From Cryptosporangium aurantiacum (GTDB taxonomy: Bacteria; Actinomycetota; Actinomycetes; Mycobacteriales; Cryptosporangiaceae): a DNA stretch of 64,000 nt. Of the stretch, positions 50,394 to 57,178 are shown one piece after another (position 1 is the stretch's first letter; each line of letters begins with the position of its first letter). The position numbers were made by a program, and so were the translations under genes. A model generated the notes under the pieces. The model was not told the origin of the DNA and did not search any database. It saw only the letters and a list, made by a program, of their open reading frames with translations. The DNA is taken from the NCBI RefSeq assembly GCF_900143005.1, contig NZ_FRCS01000001.1, forward strand, positions 930,001-994,000, in the 5' to 3' direction.

Positions 50394-50654
50394 GTGTCCA
50401 ACGGTACCCGTGCTTTCAATTTACTTCTAGGTCGTCTCAACCACAGAATGACCGTTCTCGGTGATCGATTGTTTCGGCGCGAGGACGACGCGGCGAGGGC
50501 CGCGGGGTGGGAAATCCACCGGACCTGGTGGGGATTGGGGCGGCGATACCGGGATCCGCGGATCGCGCGACGGGCGCGGAACCGCGGCGGGCCGCCCGGC
50601 GAGAGCGGACGCCACCGCGTCCTCGTCGGTGTGGCGGGGCGGCGAGTCCGATGA
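50394..50654 (+). CDS. Small protein with YRDPR motif (AICE-associated type)
   Basis: The product is up to 86 residues. DAARAAGWEIHRTWWGLGRRYRDPRIARRA (read as DAARAAGWEIHRT, WWGLGRRYRDPRIARRA) resembles short proteins with a YRDPRF motif encoded upstream of FtsK/TraB-like genes in actinomycete integrative elements. AGGTGA lies about eight bases before the GTG at 50394; an ATG at 50448 is the alternative start. Its TGA overlaps the ATG of the next gene (ATGA), so translation is coupled. Function unknown. Confidence 0.6.
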   Translation: MSNGTRAFNLLLGRLNHRMTVLGDRLFRREDDAARAAGWEIHRTWWGLGRRYRDPRIARRARNRGGPPGESGRHRVLVGVAGRRVR

Positions 50655-51169
50655 CGGTGTCGGCGCAGCTACCGCCGCCGCAGTATGGTCCGTTGCCGGG
50701 GCCGGTGAAGCGTCCGCTGCCGACGACGATCGTGTGGCGTTGGCGCTACGAAGTCCTCGTGTTTCTCGCCATTTCTCTGGCGGCTTCCGTGCTCATCCCG
50801 GCGTACGGGCTGGCCGAGACGTTACTGCCGACCGGCGTGAGCGTCGCATTGGTCGCGGCGGTCGGGCCGTTACGGCGGGCCGTCGTCCGGTGGGTGCTGT
50901 GCGTGGCGACCGAGCATCGCGTCCGGGCCGGGCTGGCGCAGGCGTGGGTGCACAACCGGCGCGGCCGGCTGCCCGCGATCGTTCGGACGCGGCGCACGCC
51001 GTACGGCGAGGCGGTGCTGCTGTGGTGTCCGGCGGGGATCTGCGCGCGACACGTCCGCGCCGCCGCGCCGGTGCTGCGGGCGGCGTGCTGGGCGCAGCAC
51101 GTTCACGTCACGGCGGACGTCCGGCGCGCGCACCTGGTCACCGTGCACGTGGTGCGCCGGAACGGCTGA
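50651..51169 (+). CDS. Membrane protein resembling the N-terminus of AICE TraB/FtsK translocases
   Basis: The 172-residue protein has two membrane segments (about 30-65). A soluble domain follows with GLAQAWVHNRRGRLPAIVRT, PYGEAVLLWCPAGI and LRAACWAQHVHVTADV. These motifs match the region before the motor domain of actinomycete FtsK/TraB DNA translocases, but the motor (Walker A) domain is absent. It is either a stand-alone adaptor or a remnant; its coupled start and intact codon use favour a working gene. The RES-domain gene starts nine bases after it. Confidence 0.65.
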   Translation: MTVSAQLPPPQYGPLPGPVKRPLPTTIVWRWRYEVLVFLAISLAASVLIPAYGLAETLLPTGVSVALVAAVGPLRRAVVRWVLCVATEHRVRAGLAQAWVHNRRGRLPAIVRTRRTPYGEAVLLWCPAGICARHVRAAAPVLRAACWAQHVHVTADVRRAHLVTVHVVRRNG

Positions 51170-51178
51170 GGCCTCGCC

Positions 51179-51796
51179 ATGCTTCTCTATCGAGTCATTC
51201 CGTATCGGGTGGACGCCCGGCCGGGGTCGCTGGGCCATCCGCTGTGCCTGACCGTTCGGCAGGGTGAGGGTCGCCTGGACAATCCGGCGCACTACACCGT
51301 GGCGTACTTCGCGTTGGAGCCGAGCGGCGCGGTCGGCGAGACGTTCGCCGACGTGCCGGACTGGACCGCGGAGATGTTTCGCTCGGCGGGCGCGGGCAGC
51401 GTGTGGGCGCTGGCCACGTACATGCTGGCCAACCGTGTGTCGTTGCTGGAGCTGGACAGCGCGTCGAACCTCGTCGACCGGGGTTTGCGGCCGACGCAGG
51501 TCATCGAACGCAACCGTTCGGCCAGCCAGGCGTGGGCTCGCAAGATCTACCGCGAGCGCAACGACTTCGGTGAACGGCTGTGGGACGGCGTCCGCTGGTG
51601 GAGTTACCACCGCCCGGGGTGGCGGATCGTCGGGTACTGGGGGAGCGAACTGCCGGCCGTGCTCAAGATCGAGGCGCTGGGTCTGGAGCATCCGGCGGTG
51701 GTGGACGCAGCGTACGAGCTCGGCCGGATGTTCGACCGGCCCGCTCCCTCGCCCCGCCCGGTGGACGGCGCCGGCCTCGGCGAGCGGTCGGCGTGA
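51179..51796 (+). CDS. RES-domain protein (possible NAD+-consuming toxin family)
   Basis: The 205-residue protein fits the RES fold. It opens YRVIPYRVDARPG, continues GRLDNPAHYTVAYFALEP with the conserved Arg, then SGAVGETFAD with the Glu, and later DGVRWWSYHRPGW with the conserved Ser. RES toxins such as MbcT and ParT degrade or use NAD+ and normally pair with an Xre/MbcA-type (DUF2384) antitoxin. None is adjacent; the upstream partner is the TraB-like membrane protein. A GAGG-containing ribosome site precedes the ATG. Its last codons and stop overlap the start of a 33-bp tandem repeat. Confidence 0.7.
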   Translation: MLLYRVIPYRVDARPGSLGHPLCLTVRQGEGRLDNPAHYTVAYFALEPSGAVGETFADVPDWTAEMFRSAGAGSVWALATYMLANRVSLLELDSASNLVDRGLRPTQVIERNRSASQAWARKIYRERNDFGERLWDGVRWWSYHRPGWRIVGYWGSELPAVLKIEALGLEHPAVVDAAYELGRMFDRPAPSPRPVDGAGLGERSA

Positions 51797-51900
51797 CCCG
51801 CCGGTCGGTGGCGCAAGCGGTCGGCGTGACCCGCCGGCCGGTGGCGCAAACGGTCGGCGTGACCCGCGGTCGGTGGGCGCGAGCGATCGGCGTGACCCGG
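51782..51900. repeat. 33-bp tandem repeat, about 3.5 copies
   Basis: GGTCGGCGTGACCCGC recurs at 51786, 51819, 51852 and (one change) 51885, exactly 33 bases apart. Each unit contains the small inverted repeat GGTC-GGCGT-GACC. The array covers the stop of the RES gene and fills the gap to the convergent sigma gene. Confidence 0.85.
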
Positions 51901-51902
51901 GC

Positions 51903-53099
51903 TCAGGCCAAGCGCCCCGCGCGCGTCGTGAGGTAGCGGCGTTCCGGCAGGCTCGCGGTGCGCCGGGCGGCCTCGCGGTACGCCTCGCGCGCCCCGGCGG
52001 TGTCGCCCTGCAGCTCCAGCAGGTGCGCCCGCACCGCGTGCCACCGGTGATGCCGTTCCAGCGAAGACCGCACCGACTCCAACACCGCGAGCCCGGCGGC
52101 AGGCCCGTTCACCTGCGCCACCGCGACCGCCCGGTTGAGCGTCACCACCGGACCCGGCTCGAAGCGCTCCAGCAGCGTGTAGAGCCCGACGATCTGCACC
52201 CAGTCGGTCTCGTCCGCGGACGGCGCCTCGGCGTGCACCGCGGCGATCGCGGCCTGCAGCTGGTACGGCCCAAGCGGCGCGACCGGCAGCGTCGCGCTGA
52301 TCAACGCCACGCCTTCCTCGATCATTTTCCCGTCCCACGACAGGCGATCCTGCGAGTCGAGCGGGATCAGCTCCCCACCGGAGCCGAGCCGGGCCGGGCG
52401 CCGCGCCTCGGTGAGCAGCATCAGCGCGAGCAGCCCGGCCACCTCGCCGTCGGACGGCATCAGCGAACGGATCGCCCTGGTCAGCCGGATCGCCTCCGTG
52501 GTCAGATCGGCGCGATGCAGAGCGTCCCCCGAGGTGACGACGTAGCCCTCGTTGAAGATCAAGTAGAGCACCCGCAGAACCACCGCGAGCCGCGAAGCCT
52601 GCTCGTCGGCCGGGGGCGGAACGAACTCCTCCGCGCGGAGCCGCGCCTTGGCGCGGCTGATCCGCTGCGCCATCGTCGACTCCGGCACCAGGAAGGCCGC
52701 GGCGATCTCGGCCGTGGTCAGGCCGCCGACGGCCCGGAGGGTCAGCGCGGCCTGCGTGGTCGGCGACAGCGCCGGATGGCAACACAGGAAGAACAGCGTC
52801 AGCGTGTCGTCCACCGCGGGTACGACCGGTGCCTCCGACGGCACGACGGCTACCTCCCGGCGACGCCGCGCGGCGTCGCTGCGCCACTGGTCGGTCAGCC
52901 GGCGGGTCGCCACCGACACCAGCCAGGCCCGCGGGTTGTCCGGCACCCCTTCGGACGGCCACTGCCGGAACGCCGCGAGCAACGCCTCCTGCACCGCGTC
53001 CTCGCACTGGTCGAACTGCCCGTAGCGGCGGACCAGGCTGCCGAGGACCTGCGGCGCGCACTCGCGCAGCAGGTCCTCCAGGCCAGGGACAGCAGTCAC
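51903..53099 (-). CDS. ECF42-type RNA polymerase sigma factor
   Basis: The 398-residue protein has sigma-70 regions 2 (LVRRYGQFDQCEDAVQEALL, RAWLVSVATRRLTDQWRSDA) and 4 (GLTTAEIAAAFLVPESTMAQ, RISRAKARLR). A ~200-residue TPR-like C-terminal extension (LTRAIRSLMPSDGEVAGLLA ...) follows. This layout, with a DGPF gene immediately upstream, defines the ECF42 group, which lacks an anti-sigma factor. The GTG start overlaps the DGPF stop (GTGA). It probably directs its own operon and a small regulon. Confidence 0.92.
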   Translation of the reverse strand: MTAVPGLEDLLRECAPQVLGSLVRRYGQFDQCEDAVQEALLAAFRQWPSEGVPDNPRAWLVSVATRRLTDQWRSDAARRRREVAVVPSEAPVVPAVDDTLTLFFLCCHPALSPTTQAALTLRAVGGLTTAEIAAAFLVPESTMAQRISRAKARLRAEEFVPPPADEQASRLAVVLRVLYLIFNEGYVVTSGDALHRADLTTEAIRLTRAIRSLMPSDGEVAGLLALMLLTEARRPARLGSGGELIPLDSQDRLSWDGKMIEEGVALISATLPVAPLGPYQLQAAIAAVHAEAPSADETDWVQIVGLYTLLERFEPGPVVTLNRAVAVAQVNGPAAGLAVLESVRSSLERHHRWHAVRAHLLELQGDTAGAREAYREAARRTASLPERRYLTTRAGRLA

Positions 53100-53458
53100 A
53101 TCTCCAGCCCGGCCTCGGCCATCACCGGCCGTACCTCGATCGCGTTGAACGACGCGTCCGGGATCTTCGCCGCGAGCTCCACCGCGCGCTCCGGTGTCTC
53201 GCAGTCGACCGCGTAGTACCCGGCGAGGAACTCCTTCGCCTCGACGTACGGGCCGTCGGTGGCGTCGACCGCGCCGTCGCGCACCCGCACGGTCGTCGAG
53301 GACGCCGGGTCGGCGAGCGCGACGAACCCGAGCATCTCGCCGGTCTCCTTCAGCTCGGCCGTGAACGCTTCGTGGCCGGCGAAGACCGCGTTCTTCTCCT
53401 CCTCGGAGAGCGTCTCGAACACCGTCGGGTTCATGTGGATCAGCAGCAGGTACTTCAT
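53096..53458 (-). CDS. DGPF/YCII-family protein, partner of ECF42 sigma
   Basis: The 120-residue protein begins MKYLLLIHMNPTVFETLSEE and carries the motif ATDGPYVEAKEFLAGYY, a DGPF variant of the YCII fold. AAGGAG precedes the ATG. It is the first gene of the pair with the sigma factor, the two being coupled by a GTGA overlap. DGPF proteins are the usual targets and companions of ECF42 factors; their biochemical function is unclear. Confidence 0.92.
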   Translation of the reverse strand: MKYLLLIHMNPTVFETLSEEEKNAVFAGHEAFTAELKETGEMLGFVALADPASSTTVRVRDGAVDATDGPYVEAKEFLAGYYAVDCETPERAVELAAKIPDASFNAIEVRPVMAEAGLEM

Positions 53459-53679
53459 CGCTTTTTGCTCCTTCGTCTCGCTGGTGCCTAGCACGGGGAG
53501 GTCGGAGCCGTCGGCCCCTCCTCGACACCCCGGCGATGTGACCCCCGTCACTAACCGACGACGTCGAGAGCCGAGCGTCCGCTGCGACGCCCTACCGAAC
53601 CGCACATCGCGAGAGGACGAGGGATGAGCATCGCGGAAGACGCACAACAGCGCGCGGGCCGGCGCGAGCAGCGTCGTCG

Positions 53680-53922
53680 GGGCACCGGGCGGCCGTCGCC
53701 GCACGCGACACGCTCACCGGCGCTGCCGAGGTTGCGGCCGGTCTGCCTGACAAGCTCGGGGCTGAGGTTCTCGCTGCCGCTGAGCAGGCGTTCACCGCCG
53801 GGATGCAGGCCGCGGCCGCCACCAGTGCCGCGCTGCTCGCCGGGCTCGCCGTGCTGGTCGTGGTGGCGCTACGGCACACCCCGCCGACCGGCGCGGAGCC
53901 GACCCGCGAAGGAGAGCACTGA
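53680..53922 (+). pseudogene. C-terminal remnant of a DHA2-family MFS drug pump
   Basis: In the frame ending at the TGA 53920-53922 the sequence reads AAVAARDTLTGAAEVAAGLP, then AEVLAAAEQAFTAGMQAAAA and LLAGLAVLVVVALRHTPP. This matches the last membrane segments of EmrB/QacA-type MFS pumps. The other twelve or so segments are absent. A start-like ATG at 53624 with a ribosome site lies in another frame. The stop still overlaps the hydrolase ATG (TGATG), a relic of the original operon. Confidence 0.65.
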
Positions 53923-54722
53923 TGGACACCGTCACCTCGGCCGACGGCACTCCGATCGCGTTCGACCGCTACGGCAGCGGTCCGGCGGTGATCCTGGTCG
54001 GCGGCGCCTTCCAGCACCGCGCGATCGATCCGGGCACCGCGGCGCTGGCCCGCCTGCTCGCCGAGGAGTTCACCGTCTACCACTACGACCGCCGCGGACG
54101 TGGGGACAGCGGCCACGGCGCCACCCGGTACTCGCCGGAGCGGGAGATCGAGGACATCGCCGCGCTGATCGTGCACGCCGGTGGCCATGCGGCGCTCTAC
54201 GGCATGTCGTCCGGGGCGGCGCTGGCCCTGGATGCGGCGGCCAGGCGTCCGGCGGTCACCCGCGTCGCGGTGTACGAGGCCCCGTTCATCGTCGACGCAA
54301 GCGCACCACCGCACTCCGACGATCTCCAACCCCGGCTGGAGCGCCTGGTGATGACCGACCAGCGCGACGGCGCCGTCGAGCTGTTCCTCACCGAAGCGGT
54401 CGGGGTGCCGCGGGACGTCGTCGCCGGGATGCAGCGCTCGCCGGGCTGGGCCGCGATGGAGGCGGTCGCGCACACGCTCGCGTACGACATCGCGCTGCTG
54501 GAGGGCACCACCACGGGCGAGCCGCTCTCACCGCAGCGCTGGGCGGCGGTGACGGTCCCGGTGCTGGTGATCGACGGCGGGGCGAGCCCGCCGTCGATGG
54601 CGAGCGCCGCGGACGCGCTGGCCGGCGTCCTGCTCGACGCCCAGCGCCGGACGTTGCCGAGGCAGACGCACGACGTCGACCCGGCCGTGCTCGCCCCGGT
54701 GCTGCGGGAGTTCTATCGCTAA
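53922..54722 (+). CDS. Alpha/beta hydrolase
   Basis: The 266-residue protein shows the alpha/beta hydrolase landmarks: oxyanion GGAF (27-30), YDRRGRGDSG, the nucleophile Ser 96 in GMSSG, and a C-terminal His in LPRQTHDVDP. Esterase or epoxide/lactone hydrolase activity is possible; the substrate is unknown. The ATG overlaps the stop of the MFS remnant, and the TetR gene with its operators follows, so the locus was a small drug-response operon. Confidence 0.88.
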   Translation: MDTVTSADGTPIAFDRYGSGPAVILVGGAFQHRAIDPGTAALARLLAEEFTVYHYDRRGRGDSGHGATRYSPEREIEDIAALIVHAGGHAALYGMSSGAALALDAAARRPAVTRVAVYEAPFIVDASAPPHSDDLQPRLERLVMTDQRDGAVELFLTEAVGVPRDVVAGMQRSPGWAAMEAVAHTLAYDIALLEGTTTGEPLSPQRWAAVTVPVLVIDGGASPPSMASAADALAGVLLDAQRRTLPRQTHDVDPAVLAPVLREFYR

Positions 54723-54723
54723 C

Positions 54724-54771
54724 TATTGCAGGCAATAAAGATTTGCAGCCCCTGCAAGATTCGCCTAGCGT
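54724..54771. promoter_or_regulatory. TetR promoter with two operator-like palindromes
   Basis: TATTGC-AG-GCAATA (54724-54737) and TTGCAG-CCC-CTGCAA (54743-54757) share the half-site TTGC. TTGCAG (54743-54748) and TAGCGT (54766-54771) are 17 bases apart and could be the promoter, which would make the GTG at 54779 nearly leaderless. Confidence 0.5.
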
Positions 54772-54778
54772 GGGGCGC

Positions 54779-55372
54779 GTGAACCCAGGGCTGCGTCTGC
54801 GGAAGAAGCAGCAGACCCGCGCGGCGCTCGCCGACGCGGCGCTCCGGCTGGTCGCCGAGCGGGGCCTCGACCACGTCACGGTCGAGGAGATCAGCGCTGC
54901 GGCCGACGTCTCGGCCCGCACGTTCTTCAACTACTTCGCGACGAAGGACGACGCGGTCTTCGGCACGATGCTCGAGGGCAGCGACCGGATCCGGGAGGCG
55001 CTCGTCGCGGCGCCGCCCGACCGGCCGCTCTGGGACGCGCTCTGGACGGCGTACCGCGACGAGGCGGAGGACCTGCAGGCCGACGCCGAGCGGCTGCGGC
55101 TCCGGATGACCGTCTGTAGCCAGAACCCCTCGATGCTGGCCCGGCTGGTCGAGGTCGGCGCCGCGGCGGAGCTGGCGCTGGCCGAGGCGATCGCCGCGCG
55201 GCTCGGCGTCGAACCCGGTAGCGACGGAACGCCGCTACTGATCGCCGTCACCGCCGGGGGAGCGCTCCGCGTCGCGATGATGCGCTGGGCCACCGGGAGC
55301 GGCGACCGTCTTCTCACCGAACTCGTCGACGAGGCGTTCGAGGCCCTCGCCGCCGGCTTCGCGGGGCGCTGA
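54779..55372 (+). CDS. TetR-family transcriptional regulator
   Basis: The 197-residue protein has the TetR helix-turn-helix (TRAALADAALRLVAERGLDH, VTVEEISAAADVSARTFFNY) and an all-helical ligand domain. No ribosome site precedes the GTG, consistent with a leaderless mRNA from the promoter just upstream; a GTG three codons earlier is an alternative. It is followed after 39 bases by an intact MFS pump gene, which it probably represses. Confidence 0.9.
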   Translation: MNPGLRLRKKQQTRAALADAALRLVAERGLDHVTVEEISAAADVSARTFFNYFATKDDAVFGTMLEGSDRIREALVAAPPDRPLWDALWTAYRDEAEDLQADAERLRLRMTVCSQNPSMLARLVEVGAAAELALAEAIAARLGVEPGSDGTPLLIAVTAGGALRVAMMRWATGSGDRLLTELVDEAFEALAAGFAGR

Positions 55373-55411
55373 CCCCGCCCCACCCCAACCTGGACGAGAG
55401 AGAACACACGC

Positions 55412-56995
55412 GTGACCGCACCCGATTTAGCCACGCCCGCACCCACGCCTGATCAGTCCGAACGCATGTCCCGGCGGGAGATCCTCCAGGCGCTGTCCGG
55501 CCTGATGATGGGCCTGTTCGTCTCGATCCTGGCGTCGACGATCGTCTCCAACGCGCTGCCGAGGATCATCGCCGACCTGAACGGCAGCCAGTCGGTCTAC
55601 ACCTGGATCGTCACCACCGAGTTGCTCGCGATGACCGCGACCGTGCCGCTCTGGGGAAAGCTCGCCGACCTCTACAGCAAGAAGCTGCTCATGCAGCTCT
55701 CGCTGGTGATGTTCGTGATCGGCTCGCTGGTCGCGGGGCTGACGCCCAACGTCGAGCTGCTGATCTTCAGCCGCGTGATCCAGGGCATCGGCGCCGGTGG
55801 TGTCACCGCGCTCGCGCTGATCGTGATGGCCGCGATGATCCCGCCGCGGGAGCTCGGCCGGTACTCCGGCATCTTCGGTGCGGTGTTCGGTGTCGGGACG
55901 ATTGCCGGCCCGCTGATCGGTGGCGTGCTCGTCGACACGTCCTGGCTCGGCTGGCGCTGGTGCTTCCTGATCGGCGTCCCGTTCACGCTGGTCGCGATCC
56001 TGCTGCTGCAGCGGACGCTGGACCTGCCGGTCGTGAAGAAGGCCGTGAAGATCGACTACCTCGGGGCGTTCCTGATCACCGCCGGTGTCTCGACGCTGCT
56101 GATCTGGTCGACGCTGGCCGGGGACAAGTTCGACTGGGCGTCCGCGTGGACGGCGGGCCTGGTCGGGCTCGCGGTCGTCCTGCTGGCGCTGTTCGTGCTG
56201 GTCGAGTCCCGGGCGGCCGAGCCGATCATCCCGCTGGGGATCTTCCGCAACCGTACGGTCTCGCTGACGACGCTCGCGAGCGCGCTGGTCGGTGTCGCGA
56301 TGTTCGGCGGCACCGTGTTCCTCTCCCAGTACTTCCAGATCTCGCTGGGCAAGTCGCCGACCGTCGCCGGCCTGATGAGCCTGCCGCTGATCTTCGGACT
56401 GCTCGGGTCGTCGACCGTCGCCGGTGCCCTGATCACCAAGTACGGGAAGTGGAAGATCTACCTGGTCGCCGGTGGCGTCGTGATGGTGATCGGGATGGCG
56501 CTGCTGGGCACGATCAGCGCGGACACCAGCGTCCTGATCCTGTCGCTGTACATGTTCGTGCTCGGCGTCGGCGTCGGCCTGCTCATGCAGAACCTCGTCC
56601 TGGCCGCACAGAACGACGTTCCGGCCCGTGACCTGGGTGCCACCACGTCCGTGTTGACGTTCTTCCGCAGCCTCGGCGGCGCGATCGGCGTCAGCGCCCT
56701 CGGCGCGGTGCTCGCCAACCGGGTGAGCACGCTGAGCGCGGAGAAGCTCGGCCCGGCGGCGTCCGGCGGCGACGGGGCCGCCGAGGTTCCCGACCTCTCC
56801 ACGCTGCCGCCCGCGGTGCTGAAGGTGATCCAGGACGTCTACGGCGAGGCCACCGCCGACATCTTCCTCGTCGGCGCGCCGATCGCGGCGTTGGCGCTGT
56901 TCGCCGTAGTGTTCGTTAAGGAGAAGTCGCTGGCCACGCTCAGCGGCGACGAGCGCCTCGCGCGGGAGCAAGCCGGCGTGGGTGCGGGGCACTGA
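55412..56995 (+). CDS. DHA2-family (EmrB/QacA) MFS drug transporter
   Basis: The 527-residue protein has about fourteen membrane segments. Signature motifs are TTELLAMTATVPLWGKLADLYSKK (seen as TVPLWGKLADLYSKK), RVIQGIGAGG, and the antiporter motif GAVFGVGTIAGPLIGGVLVD. It should export drugs or metabolites using the proton gradient. The C-terminal region is complete, unlike the remnant upstream of the hydrolase gene. The gene follows TetR and is probably under its control. Confidence 0.93.
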   Translation: MTAPDLATPAPTPDQSERMSRREILQALSGLMMGLFVSILASTIVSNALPRIIADLNGSQSVYTWIVTTELLAMTATVPLWGKLADLYSKKLLMQLSLVMFVIGSLVAGLTPNVELLIFSRVIQGIGAGGVTALALIVMAAMIPPRELGRYSGIFGAVFGVGTIAGPLIGGVLVDTSWLGWRWCFLIGVPFTLVAILLLQRTLDLPVVKKAVKIDYLGAFLITAGVSTLLIWSTLAGDKFDWASAWTAGLVGLAVVLLALFVLVESRAAEPIIPLGIFRNRTVSLTTLASALVGVAMFGGTVFLSQYFQISLGKSPTVAGLMSLPLIFGLLGSSTVAGALITKYGKWKIYLVAGGVVMVIGMALLGTISADTSVLILSLYMFVLGVGVGLLMQNLVLAAQNDVPARDLGATTSVLTFFRSLGGAIGVSALGAVLANRVSTLSAEKLGPAASGGDGAAEVPDLSTLPPAVLKVIQDVYGEATADIFLVGAPIAALALFAVVFVKEKSLATLSGDERLAREQAGVGAGH

Positions 56996-57069
56996 CCCGC
57001 TGACCCACAGTCTGTGGCTCGGCTGAGGAACGCTGCGCCCGCATCCGCGGGTTGTGGCTGACTACCGGT

Positions 57070-57110
57070 CGGATCCCATCGGCGTCCATTGCCGGACGCG
57101 GCGGGATCCG
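57070..57110 (+). other. Two-tier hairpin in the leader of the RND gene
   Basis: CGGATCCC (57070-57077) pairs with GGGATCCG (57103-57110), and inside it GCGTCC (57082-57087) pairs with GGACGC (57094-57099). The whole 41-base structure ends 68 bases before the RND start. It may be a terminator for the MFS gene or an attenuator. Confidence 0.5.
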
Positions 57111-57178
57111 ATACCCGGAGCAAGGCCCCGGCGTGTCCGGGATCCATCACCCTCGTGTGCCGATCGGAGAGCACCGAC

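Noticed and set aside
49976-50440. An N-terminal extension of the XRE protein by about 155 residues
   Set aside because: It crosses the palindromes and the minus-strand terminator and shows no similarity to the family. The GTG at 49975 has a good ribosome site.
51782-51900. A CRISPR-like array
   Set aside because: The units are directly adjacent with no unique spacers, so it is a simple tandem repeat.
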